DNA from: Prolixibacteraceae bacterium
Lineage (GTDB): Bacteria > Bacteroidota > Bacteroidia > Bacteroidales > Prolixibacteraceae
Assembly: GCA_019720755.1 (NCBI GenBank)
Contig: CP081303.1
Span: forward strand, 1,612,001-1,676,000
DNA length: 64,000 nt
Direction of reading: 5' to 3'
The notes below the pieces were generated by a model that searched no databases, was not told the DNA's origin, and saw nothing but the letters and a program-made list of their open reading frames with translations. This document shows, piece by piece, positions 1-9,292 of the stretch. Numbering within the stretch: position 1 is the stretch's first letter; every line of letters starts with the position of its first letter. A program made the position numbers and the translations under genes.

Positions 1-118
1 AAGCATCAATTGTTGAAGCATCAATTGTTGAAGCATCAATTGTTGAAGCATCAATTGTTGAAGCATCAATTGTTGAAGCATCAATTGTTGAAGCATCAAT
101 TGTTGAAGCATCAATTTA
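1..118. repeat. 15-bp tandem repeat array (about 8 units)
   Basis: The unit TTGTTGAAGCATCAA is repeated head to tail without visible change, and the window starts inside the array. The same unit opens each of the long repeats that follow, but only one or two copies are present there. The array therefore looks like local slippage expansion at the edge of one long repeat. It can be read as an open frame (HQLLK repeats), but I see no ribosome binding site and do not regard it as a gene. Confidence 0.9.
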
Positions 119-2370
119 TTGCGTTGTTTCGTATTAAAAAAAATGTGTGGATCTGTGGTGAATCCATAATCTGTGATTATTTGCAGCTATTTCTTCTGTG
201 TTATACTCCTCTTCAAAATAACATCTGTGAATATTGTTGTCGCACCTAGACAAGGCAGTGCTGTTGTCTCTACGGTTGTGGCAGATGGGATGAATTCGTA
301 ATTGGTCTTGATGGAAAAAATCTGTGTGGATCTGTTCCATCTGTTGGATCTGTGATGAATCCATATACCCCCCCAGATGTTGAAGCATTGATTGGTGGAT
401 GTGTCATTTAATAGACGTTGCAATTAGTGGTGATAGATAGTTGCGACAATTGGTTGTATGGTAGCTGCAAACCCATGTGTTTGCCATGATGTTTCAATTA
501 TGTTATTACCATATTTTATTTCGTTGTATTTGATTGCATCTTTTTTGTTGCATGTAATGAAACTGTCCCAACAAGGGCAAAATCCATGTGTTTGCAGCTA
601 CAATGACGTTATTTGCATGGTTCTGATATGATCATGATAAGTGGTCACTGTGCTTCGACAAGCTCAGCAACCTAAATGTAGAAGTACTTCAAGGTTGCAT
701 GATACTTCGTGCAATATTCACTGTATCTATTTAGTTGAAAAAGCGAACGGAAGCAGGAGCTTCCTAACTCCCAGGTGTTGAAGCATCAATTGTTGAAGCA
801 TCAATTTATTGCGTTATTTCGTATTAAAAAAAAATGTGTGGATCTGTGGTGAATCCATAATCTGTGATTATTTGCAGATATTTCTTCTGTGTTATACTCC
901 TCTTCAAAATAACATCTGTGAATATTGTTGTCGCACTTAGACAAGGCAGTGCTGTTGTTTCTACGGTTGTGGCAGATGGGATGAATTCGTCTTGATGGAA
1001 AAAATCTGTGTGGATCTGTTCCATCTGTTGGATCTGTGATGAATCCATATACCCCCCCCAGATGTTGAAGCATTGATTGGTGGATGTGTCATTTAATAGA
1101 CGTTGCAATTTGTGGTGATAGATAGTTGCGACAATTGGTTGTATGGTAGCTGCAAACCCATGTGTTTGCCATGATGTTTCAATTATGTTATTACCATATT
1201 TTATTTCGTTGTATTTGATTGCATCTTTTTTGTTGCATGTAATGAAACTGTCCCAACAAGGGCAAAACCCATGGGTTTGCAGCTACAATGACGTTATTTG
1301 CATGGTTCTGATATGATCATGATAAGTGGTCACTGTGCTTCGACAAGCTCAGTAACCTAAATGTAGAAGTACTTCAAGGTTGCATGATACTTCGTGCAAT
1401 ATTCACCGTATCTATTTAGTTGAAAAAGCGAACGGAAGCAGGAGCTTCCTAACTCCCAGGTGTTGAAGCATCAATTTATTGCGTTGTTTCGTATTAAAAA
1501 AAATGTGTGGATCTGTGGTGAATCCATAATCTGTGATTATTTGCAGCTATTTCTTCTGTGTTATACTCCTCTTCAAAATAACATCTGTGAATATTGTTGT
1601 CGCACCTAGACAAGGCAGTGCTGTTGTCTCTACGGTTGTGGCAGATGGGATGAATTCGTAATTGGTCTTGATGGAAAAAATCTGTGTGGATCTGTTCCAT
1701 CTGTTGGATCTGTGATGAATCCATATACCCCCCCCAGATGTTGAAGCATTGATTGGTGGATGTGTCATTTAATAGACGTTGCAATTAGTGGTGATAGATA
1801 GTTGCGACAATTGGTTGTATGGTAGCTGCAAACCCATGTGTTTGCCATGATGTTTCAATTATGTTATTACCATATTTTATTTCGTTGTATTTGATTGCAT
1901 CTTTTTTGTTGCATGTAATGAAACTGTCCCAACAAGGGCAAAACCCATGGGTCTGCAGCTACAATGACGTTATTTGCATGGTTCTGATATGATCATGATA
2001 AGTGGTCACTGTGCTTCGACAAGCTCAGCAACCTAAATGTAGAAGTACTTCAAGGTTGCATGATACTTCGTGCAATATTCACCGTATCTATTTAGTTGAA
2101 AAAGCGAGCAGGAGCTTCCTAACTCCCAGGTGTTGAAGCATCAATTTATTGCGTTATTTCGTATTAAAAAAAATGTGTGGATCTGTGGTGAATCCATAAT
2201 CTGTGATTATTTGCAGATATTTCTTCTGTGTTATACTCCTCTTCAAAATAACATCTGTGAATATTGTTGTCGCACCTAGACAAGGCAGTGCTGTTGTCTC
2301 TACGGTTGTGGCAGATGGGATGAATTCGTCTTGATGGAAAAAATCTGTGTGGATCTGTTGAATCTGTCAG
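111..2370. repeat. Four direct copies of a ~670-690 bp long repeat
   Basis: The block starting TCAATTTATTGCGTT recurs at 111, 801, 1471 and 2141, so the spacing is 690, 670 and 670 bp. Copies differ by point changes and small indels; for example, a short segment present near 290-310 is missing near 985. The fourth copy stops near 2370. Each unit contains a CTTCGACAAGCTCAGC segment (near 654, 1338 and 2017) and a fixed AGGAGCTTCCTAACTCCCAG segment. No protein homology or strong ribosome binding site is visible. Minus-strand open frames recur in each copy only because the DNA repeats. A diverged copy lies at 24145-24420, beyond the CRISPR array. Confidence 0.9.
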
Positions 2371-2737
2371 ATCTGTGGTGAATTAATTTTCTATGTTTTT
2401 TTGTTGTATGTTAAATAAAAACAATATTCATATTGTGTCTTCTGTGGGAAAATTAATCCTTGTTTCTATATGTGTTTTCGATTGTTATTTGGTGTATGTT
2501 TTGTTGGTCAACTGTTTTGTATGGCGATAGTTGCTAGTTTTTTATGCTGAATAACCTAAAATGTTTCTGTTGTGTAGATAGATTTCATAGTTCGGATATA
2601 AATTTGATGATAATAGTTAAAAAAAGCCCTTTAGATGGGTGCTGATTGCTATTATTATTTATAAATTGTGAATGCTTTTATGAAGTGTTGCACCTATTTG
2701 TTGCGGTGCAATATTATCACCTTACAACAAAATAGAG
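2371..2737. other. AT-rich leader region upstream of the CRISPR operon
   Basis: No gene is visible. The notable element is a perfect 7-bp inverted repeat, TTGCACC (2688-2694) and GGTGCAA (2705-2711), with a 10-base loop. It ends 26 bases before the first start codon of the operon. It could be an operator or a 5'-UTR hairpin controlling the helicase-to-cas transcript; this is inference only. I did not find a full TTTG / TAnnTTTG promoter pair here. Confidence 0.4.
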
Positions 2738-4699
2738 ATGAATTTAGATTATAAGATAGAAAAATTCTTAGTGGATTTAGGTAGTATCGGTTCTACCATT
2801 GGAATGATTCGTGGAGCAGCAGGAACAGGAAAGACAACAGTTCTAAAATGTTGTGCTATCAAATATTCTAATATATATTATGTAGCACCAACAGGTAGGG
2901 CATCCATGGTTTTATCTAAAAGTGTTCAGCAGGAGTGTTCTACCATTCATCATCTCATATATACCTACGACGAAGCGGCAAGTTATAAAAGCCAGACACA
3001 AGAGATCTTCATGATGCAACCGAATCAATATCCTGCGGGAGCTCTATTTGTTGTGGATGAAGCTTCGATGATATCTAATAGGAGTCGAAAGGATGGTTCT
3101 TTGCGTTTTGGTTCAGGAAATTTATTATTCGATCTTTTGTCGTTTGTGGATTTTAGTAGAGGACAGAAGCTTCTCTTTAGTGGAGATCCAGCCCAATTGC
3201 CTCCTGTGGATGAAGTCAGATCTTCCGCTTTAGATCCTGCTTTCTTTAAAGAAGAGTATGGGATGGAGTGTTTGGTCTTGGAACTCAATAAAGTTTATCG
3301 ACAAGATGCTAATAGCTACCTTTTGGAGCAGGTGGTTCCTTTAAGAGAGAATATATTGAATGAATTTCCAATCTCTTTAGAGTTGAAAGACAAAGAGGGG
3401 GAGGTTGAAAATATAGATTTTCATGAGGTCGTTTCACAATATCTTACACATTATCAACAGAATCTCAGCGAAGTGGTTGTATTGGCATATAGCAATCGTA
3501 AGGTGTTTGACTATAACCAACAGATCGTCACCTCAATGGGATATGACTACAAGAATCTCTTTGTTGGTTTGAAATTGGTGCAGATGCAGAATATGGTTCT
3601 AGATGGTGTGGCTATCTATAATGGAGATAGTCTTCTGGTTCGGAATGTTCTATCTTCTTCTATTTCATTAAGTGGTTTCTATAATGATGATCAGAATCGT
3701 CGCCATCCTGTAGGCCCTTTTCATTTTCAAAAAGTGAAGGTCGAAACAGAACAAAATAAGAATTTGATTGGGTGGGTATGGTTAGACTATTATAGGATTG
3801 ATAAACCCTGTTTAGATCCGCAGGTCATGAAACATGTTGCCTCTGTTTTAGAACAAAATAGAGACCATCCTGAGGCAATAGATATAAAGAGAGTTCTGAA
3901 GGTGAAGATGGGGTATGCTATCACCTGTCATAAAGCACAAGGAGGAGAGTGGAAAAATGTGTTTGTGGATTTTGAAGGGATCTCACTATTGAACAGTATG
4001 GGTGCTAGATGGTGCTATACTGCACTTACTCGTACACGTAAATATGTTGGGGTGGTTGATTTGCCGACAGTAACCAAGAGGTCTAGATTGAATATCGCAC
4101 CCATAACAAGAATAAAGGGGGCTGGCATAAAGAAGAATGGATTTCTTGACCTCTCTACCTGTTCTAATAATATGGAGGATGCTTTTCGTCGTTTGATCAC
4201 TGCATCTGTGATGTGTCCCAATCTCGAAATAGAATATAAACAGTATTGCAACAGAGTCGTATTTGAAGAAGATGGAAAGTGTGCCACATTTGATTTTATC
4301 TACAATGGAATGCTTCATTTTAGAAAGCCTGTGATAGTCAAACATACGGATGTTGACTTTGCCAACCTTATTTTAACACAGTTGCTCTCTTTGGAGAAGG
4401 GGGAGTCCCAAGAGTGTGATATCGAATCCGAGATCGTGCTCTTGGATTTATGGCAACAAGAGATGATAAGATGGATTCAAACTCTTCTGTCTGCGTTTGA
4501 ACAGTCTATAGGTGAGATCGAATTAAAAGAGAGTGGATATTATATAAACCTCTATCTCTGTAAAGATAGTAAAGGGATTGAGAGGTCGTTGAAACTCTAT
4601 TTTAATGGAAAGAATCAGTTTACCCAGATAGTACCTTCTAGTACATTAGGTAATACAGATACCATGTTGGTGAACCTCCTAAAAACAATCAAATCATGA
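2738..4699 (+). CDS. SF1 RecD/TraA-like DNA helicase, first gene of the CRISPR operon
   Basis: This 653-residue protein is an ATP-dependent superfamily 1 helicase of the RecD/TraA/Pif1-like kind. Walker A is GAAGTGKTT (residues 26-34), Walker B is VVDEAS (105-110), motif III is GDPAQLPPV (149-157), and the C-terminal UvrD_C_2-type segment carries YAITCHKAQGGEWKNV (about 394-409) and a YTALTR motif (about 430). The last ~190 residues match no domain I recognise. The start is the first ATG after the leader. The stop overlaps the next start (ATGA), indicating translational coupling. Standard type III loci do not need a helicase, so a role as accessory factor, in spacer acquisition or as a separate defence module is inferred from position alone. 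Confidence 0.8.
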   Translation: MNLDYKIEKFLVDLGSIGSTIGMIRGAAGTGKTTVLKCCAIKYSNIYYVAPTGRASMVLSKSVQQECSTIHHLIYTYDEAASYKSQTQEIFMMQPNQYPAGALFVVDEASMISNRSRKDGSLRFGSGNLLFDLLSFVDFSRGQKLLFSGDPAQLPPVDEVRSSALDPAFFKEEYGMECLVLELNKVYRQDANSYLLEQVVPLRENILNEFPISLELKDKEGEVENIDFHEVVSQYLTHYQQNLSEVVVLAYSNRKVFDYNQQIVTSMGYDYKNLFVGLKLVQMQNMVLDGVAIYNGDSLLVRNVLSSSISLSGFYNDDQNRRHPVGPFHFQKVKVETEQNKNLIGWVWLDYYRIDKPCLDPQVMKHVASVLEQNRDHPEAIDIKRVLKVKMGYAITCHKAQGGEWKNVFVDFEGISLLNSMGARWCYTALTRTRKYVGVVDLPTVTKRSRLNIAPITRIKGAGIKKNGFLDLSTCSNNMEDAFRRLITASVMCPNLEIEYKQYCNRVVFEEDGKCATFDFIYNGMLHFRKPVIVKHTDVDFANLILTQLLSLEKGESQECDIESEIVLLDLWQQEMIRWIQTLLSAFEQSIGEIELKESGYYINLYLCKDSKGIERSLKLYFNGKNQFTQIVPSSTLGNTDTMLVNLLKTIKS

Positions 4700-6192
4700 G
4701 TGTAGACTATCGAGAGATAAAGACTTTACGCAAAGAGCACAAGTGGCAAAATGCCTTAGATATTATAGCACAACTTACAGAAGCGCAAAAAGAAGCGTTG
4801 TGGTGTAAAAGAGAGATGGCTTGGCTCTATTATGATATGATCAAACAGGAGAGCTGTTCATGGAGCGACCGTATCTTTTATATGAAGCACATCGGGGCTT
4901 TAGAATTGCCTCCTGCAGAAGAGATGTTTTGGCAAAATGTCATGAGATTATTAGTCTCATTGGTAGCAAAGAATTTTGATCGAAGTGGGGTTGCCAATGC
5001 ATCGAACTTAGATAAGGTGATTGAAGCAATGTTGACATGGTGTCCTGCTCGTCGAATGAGTGAAAGTGCGACATTTATCAATGTACTTCTTTCGAGGGTA
5101 AAAGAGGGAGTGTCTTTTCAGTGGATTGCGCTTTTGCAGTGGTGGTGTTGCACCGGTATTCATGCGGAATCCTATAAAGAAAGCGAGTATCAGGATAAAA
5201 AGATCCCAGCATTGGTGGATCGATCTTTTGGATATGGGATGAAGGTGCTGCGAAGTATGCAAGTGCCTCGTGATCCAGAGATTATTCGCTTTATGACTGA
5301 GACGATGGAGACATTTGTGGAGGCAGGGTATAGTTATAAATTTTTCAAATACTATATCGGGTGTTGCTACGAAATGGAGAATGATTTGGAAAAGGCCCAG
5401 CATCTTTTTCGTGCCTATATGATGGAGGCTGGAGAGTCTTATTGGCTATGGGATCATATTGCCCTATGTGAGCACGATATGGATTTGAAGATCGCATTTT
5501 TAGCCAAGGGTTTTCTTCAACATGATAAATTGGAATTTCGTATCTCCGTTGGGCAACGACTGGTGGAGTTATTGAGTCAGAAGGGGCAGGACGAGTTGGT
5601 TGTATGGTTGTCGAATCAACTAATAAAGGTGAGAAAAGAGAAAGGATGGAAGATCCCTGCTATTCTTGAATCTAAAGCGCAAGAACGGTGCATTGATAAT
5701 AAATTGGCATATACACAATTAACCATGCTATCCAAGCCTTCTATTGCGTGGATGGTAGAGGGAATGACACCAAAGTATGGTATTGTAGAGACGGTGGATA
5801 AAAAGAATCGTTGTTATTGGATTGCCATTGACTCAGAGAATACTCTTCGTGTTCAAGAGAATGCGGTAGATTCCAATGTTAAGAGATATGATATGGTGGC
5901 ATATTACTCCAAAGAAAAAGGTTCACGAAATGCAATGTGGGTGATGACTTCTTATTCGGGCATATTGCCAAAGACCTTTTATCAAGCGGGTAGTGGAACG
6001 GTAAAAAGACATCGGTCGAATGTATTTGGTTTTGTCCATGATCTATATATCCATCCCGATTTGATAAAGAGAGAGAATCTTCGAAATGGATCAGATGTGA
6101 TGTATCGAGCCATCTATCGATATCATTCAAAAAAAGATAAATATGAGTGGCGACTATTAGATATAAAAAAGATTGAATATGACACAAAGTAA
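4696..6192 (+). CDS. TPR-like / OB-like protein coupled to helicase and cas6
   Basis: This 498-residue protein has no named family that I recognise. Residues 1-320 look helical and repeat-like, with regularly spaced aromatic and leucine positions, as in TPR or HEAT-type scaffolds. Residues about 345-498 are beta-rich, with two segments that look like OB or cold-shock folds (YGIVETVDKKNRCYWIAID, and later VFGFVHDLYIHPDLI, the latter similar to cold-shock proteins). An RNA- or ssDNA-binding role is therefore possible. No catalytic motif is visible. It overlaps the helicase gene by 4 bases and cas6 by 14 bases, so the three are almost certainly co-expressed. Function is unknown. Confidence 0.6.
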   Translation: MSVDYREIKTLRKEHKWQNALDIIAQLTEAQKEALWCKREMAWLYYDMIKQESCSWSDRIFYMKHIGALELPPAEEMFWQNVMRLLVSLVAKNFDRSGVANASNLDKVIEAMLTWCPARRMSESATFINVLLSRVKEGVSFQWIALLQWWCCTGIHAESYKESEYQDKKIPALVDRSFGYGMKVLRSMQVPRDPEIIRFMTETMETFVEAGYSYKFFKYYIGCCYEMENDLEKAQHLFRAYMMEAGESYWLWDHIALCEHDMDLKIAFLAKGFLQHDKLEFRISVGQRLVELLSQKGQDELVVWLSNQLIKVRKEKGWKIPAILESKAQERCIDNKLAYTQLTMLSKPSIAWMVEGMTPKYGIVETVDKKNRCYWIAIDSENTLRVQENAVDSNVKRYDMVAYYSKEKGSRNAMWVMTSYSGILPKTFYQAGSGTVKRHRSNVFGFVHDLYIHPDLIKRENLRNGSDVMYRAIYRYHSKKDKYEWRLLDIKKIEYDTK

Positions 6193-6850
6193 AAAGATAG
6201 ACATCCTGACAATCAAATATAAGGTGCCGATACGATATGAAGAGATTGGAAAGTTTAGAGGTGCGCTACTTCATGAGGTGGGTGTGGAAGAAGATCTTTT
6301 TCATAACCATAAAGGGGATGGATTTCATTATAGATATCCTTTAATACAGTATAAACGAATCGGTGGTAGTGCAGGCTTGATGATTCTTGGTGAAGCTAAT
6401 CGTGCGATGGTAGGCCTATCAAAGACTTTTGGAAAGAGTATTAGAGTCGGAGATCGTCGCGAAGTGTTAGAGGTGGACTTTATGCGTTCTAAGACATTGA
6501 CTGTGCGAATGGGGAAGAAGATGTTTACCTATAAGTTGCTTAATTGGATGGGACTTAACTCTGAAAACTATCAGCATTTCCAAGAGATAGAGGATATCGA
6601 GGAGAAGGTGGCTTTTCTGGAGCAAATACTGTGTGGTCAGATTCTTGCCTTTTGTTATGGTATCGATTATGATCCACCTATGCAGCTGAAAGTAGAATTT
6701 TTAGAGATAGAAAGAGATAAGGTCGTGCCTTACAAAGGGCAGACGATGCAGGCTTTCGACCTGATCTTTCGGACCAATATATTTCTTCCCAACCATATTG
6801 GCCTCGGGAAAGGGGTGAGTATCGGAATGGGAACAGTAGAAGAAGTTTAA
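6179..6850 (+). CDS. cas6: Cas6 crRNA-processing endoribonuclease
   Basis: Cas6 cuts the repeat-containing precursor transcript to give crRNAs. This protein of about 223 residues has the family layout of two ferredoxin-like RAMP halves. It ends in the characteristic C-terminal glycine-rich loop, GLGKGVSIGMGTVEEV (last 16 residues). An N-terminal histidine that could be catalytic is not obvious; His residues occur in LLHEVGVEEDLFHNHKGDGFHY. I chose the ATG at 6179; a TTG six bases upstream is in frame. It sits directly before cas10, 22 bases away, and is the only crRNA-processing enzyme in the locus. Confidence 0.85.
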   Translation: MTQSKKIDILTIKYKVPIRYEEIGKFRGALLHEVGVEEDLFHNHKGDGFHYRYPLIQYKRIGGSAGLMILGEANRAMVGLSKTFGKSIRVGDRREVLEVDFMRSKTLTVRMGKKMFTYKLLNWMGLNSENYQHFQEIEDIEEKVAFLEQILCGQILAFCYGIDYDPPMQLKVEFLEIERDKVVPYKGQTMQAFDLIFRTNIFLPNHIGLGKGVSIGMGTVEEV

Positions 6851-6872
6851 CGAACTAAAAAGATATAGAATA

Positions 6873-8696
6873 ATGACAAAGTATTTATATGGTGCCGCAG
6901 TCCAAGGTATTCAGTCGTTTATCTTTAAGACAAACAAACTGAAGGAGATTGTCGGTGCTAGCGAACTGGTAGACCAGATTTGTAGTTCTACCTTTGCAAA
7001 AGCATTGGCCGATGCAGAAGTATTAAAAGAGATTGATAAAGGTGTTGAAAAAAAGATTGGTCGAAACTTTGAGGAAAAAAGTTTTGATGCCCAAAAACAC
7101 TATGATAATAATAATAGTTGGATACTAGGAGCTGCAGGAAATATCAAATACCTCTTTGATTCGAAGGAGGCTTGTGAAAAGGTGGTTTGTAATTTCCCTC
7201 GCATTGTAATGGAGAAAGCTCCAGGGATTACCATTAGTCAAGCGGTAGTCAAAGTTGATGGTGATATTACTGTTGATCATATAAATCTATTAGAACAGAA
7301 GTTGAAAGCTGAAAGAAATAAACCTACGGCTTTCTTCGATGGTGTGATGGGAGTTGAACGTTCACGTCGAACTGGAGATTTATCTCATGCTTATGATTTG
7401 AGTGATTTCGAGGTAAAGGCCAAAGACCTAGAACATAGTGATATTGCAACTCAGAAGAAATTAAGAGCATTTAAAGGAAATCAGTTAAGATCCAAGATTT
7501 TAATGAAAAATTTAAGATCAAAGGATGATCTTCTTTCGAGTGAATTGAGTGATGTTTCGTTTCCATATAACTTTAGTGAACTTAAGGCGAATAATACTAA
7601 TGATGATGATTTGGGCTATTTGGCTGTGATCCATGCGGATGGGAATAGTTTAGGTCGTTTGTTACAAGGCTTGGCAAATAAAGCTAGAGAATCAAATTTG
7701 AGTGGTGATGACCTAATGATGTCATTCAAGTCTTTTTCTTTGGCTTTGAATGAAGCGACGTTAAGTGCTGCTAATTTGGCTTTGAATGACATGTTTCATG
7801 GTCGTGATTTTGAATGTGCATGGACAACCGAGGCTTGGAAGGACCTATGTGACAAAAATCAAATGATGCCAATGCGTCCGATTATTTTAGGTGGAGATGA
7901 CTTGACAATGGTTTGTGACGCTCGTTATGCATTAGATTTTACTACTCTGTTTTTAGAACATTTTAAGGCAACAACAAGAGCTGCTTTTGATTCAAGAAAA
8001 GACCGTATTAAAGGTCTAAAGTACGATTATCTTACTGCTTGTGCTGGAATTGCATTTATCAAGATGAAATATCCAATATATTATGGGGTGCATTTGGCTG
8101 AGGATTTGTGTGGAGAGTCGAAGAAGAAGTCTAAAGAAATGATGGTCAATAAAGACGTTAATGTTCCAACAAGTTTGGCTTTCTATAAAGTAGAGTCCTC
8201 GTTCTATGATAGCTATAAAGAAGTGAAGAATAGAGCACTTACTGTCATGACATTAAGAAATTTAGACGATGTTGATAATGCATTGGAAGAGTCGTCATTA
8301 AGTTTTGCTTATGGACCATATTTGTTGGATCCTGTGGATGATACGATGAAGCAAGATAAACTTATACCGAGTCTTTCTTATTTGCATCGTTCTTTAAAAG
8401 ATTTGGAAAAGGCTAAAGATGCAAAACAGGTTTGTGTTCGACCTTCTGCATTAAGGCGATGGTTGTCTGAATGTTATCACTCTGTAGAACAAGCTGAAGA
8501 GTTAAGAGAACGAATGGTGGAGGTTTTGAAAGAACGATCTAAAGATAATGCAAATAAATACCGTCGCGCGACGTTGGTGGGTGATCTTGACTTGAAGTTA
8601 AATAAAGGAAAAGGAAATGCTCTGATTCAAAGAAGAGGGGATATTTGGGTTTCACCTGTTTATGATTTAATAAGTATTTATTCACTTTTAAAATAG
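6873..8696 (+). CDS. cas10: Cas10 large subunit, cyclase active, no HD domain
   Basis: Cas10 is the signature subunit of type III systems and makes cyclic oligoadenylates when target RNA is bound. Here it is 607 residues. It opens directly with the Cmr2-type N-terminal segment (AVQGIQSFIFKTNKLKEIVG, residues 9-28), so the usual N-terminal HD nuclease domain is missing. The first Palm domain has HADGNSLG (254-261). The second has the intact cyclase motif GGDD at 340-343 (ILGGDDLTMV). DNA cleavage by HD is therefore not expected, and the locus probably relies on signalling. The stop codon touches the next gene. Confidence 0.93.
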   Translation: MTKYLYGAAVQGIQSFIFKTNKLKEIVGASELVDQICSSTFAKALADAEVLKEIDKGVEKKIGRNFEEKSFDAQKHYDNNNSWILGAAGNIKYLFDSKEACEKVVCNFPRIVMEKAPGITISQAVVKVDGDITVDHINLLEQKLKAERNKPTAFFDGVMGVERSRRTGDLSHAYDLSDFEVKAKDLEHSDIATQKKLRAFKGNQLRSKILMKNLRSKDDLLSSELSDVSFPYNFSELKANNTNDDDLGYLAVIHADGNSLGRLLQGLANKARESNLSGDDLMMSFKSFSLALNEATLSAANLALNDMFHGRDFECAWTTEAWKDLCDKNQMMPMRPIILGGDDLTMVCDARYALDFTTLFLEHFKATTRAAFDSRKDRIKGLKYDYLTACAGIAFIKMKYPIYYGVHLAEDLCGESKKKSKEMMVNKDVNVPTSLAFYKVESSFYDSYKEVKNRALTVMTLRNLDDVDNALEESSLSFAYGPYLLDPVDDTMKQDKLIPSLSYLHRSLKDLEKAKDAKQVCVRPSALRRWLSECYHSVEQAEELRERMVEVLKERSKDNANKYRRATLVGDLDLKLNKGKGNALIQRRGDIWVSPVYDLISIYSLLK

Positions 8697-8701
8697 TGGT
8701 A

Positions 8702-9292
8702 ATGGGAATAGTAAAATATAGATATACTGTCACTATGTTTAGTGATTGGCACATTGGCTCTGGTTTGTCTGGTGGAGCTGAATTAGATATGGTAGTCCTA
8801 AAAGATCATAATAGGTTGCCATATATACCTGGAAAAACAATTAAGGGATTGGTTCGAGAAATGTCCCAATTATTGTGTGATTTAGATAGTTATAATACAA
8901 CAGAAGATACCCTTATGTCTCTTTATGGTTCTAGAAGTGAAAAAGGAGAAGATATTGGGGGTAATTGTTCAAAAGGAACATTGTTTTTTTCTGATGCGAC
9001 ATTGGAAAAAGATTTACAAGAGATGTTGCTAGAAAAACAGTATCAAGATGAATTGTATAGTATTGTTGCATCTACAGCGATTGGAGAAGACGGTATTGCA
9101 AAAAAGCATTCGTTGAGAAGTGCTGAAGTTACTATACCATTGATATTATCAGGAGTTGTAATGGGTGATTTTAAATCTTCAGAAATGTTTATTCAGGATA
9201 GTTTCAGTATGATTAAACGTTTGGGAATAGGTCGCAACCGAGGTTGTGGACGTTGTGAAATTAAGTTGGAAAAGGAGGAGCAAGATGTTTAA
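8702..9292 (+). CDS. cas7: Csm3-like Cas7 RAMP subunit
   Basis: This backbone subunit of the type III effector binds crRNA and in active members cuts target RNA. It is about 196 residues, with a single RAMP domain. Family marks are HIGSGLSGGAELDMVVLKD near the N-terminus (the Asp in LDM aligns with the RNA-cutting Asp of Csm3 by my reading), YIPGKTIKGLVR, and a C-terminal glycine-rich RLGIGRNRGCGRCEI. An in-frame GTG at 8696 overlaps the cas10 stop and is an alternative start; I prefer ATG 8702. It overlaps the following csx10 gene by 8 bases. Confidence 0.85.
   Translation: MGIVKYRYTVTMFSDWHIGSGLSGGAELDMVVLKDHNRLPYIPGKTIKGLVREMSQLLCDLDSYNTTEDTLMSLYGSRSEKGEDIGGNCSKGTLFFSDATLEKDLQEMLLEKQYQDELYSIVASTAIGEDGIAKKHSLRSAEVTIPLILSGVVMGDFKSSEMFIQDSFSMIKRLGIGRNRGCGRCEIKLEKEEQDV

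Noticed and set aside
10-249. Open frame encoding HQLLK repeats
   Set aside because: It is a direct read-out of the 15-bp tandem repeat and changes composition as soon as the array ends.
134-1784. Series of similar minus-strand open frames of 70-96 codons in the long repeats
   Set aside because: They recur only because the DNA repeats, differ by frame shifts between copies, and show no conserved protein feature or ribosome binding site.
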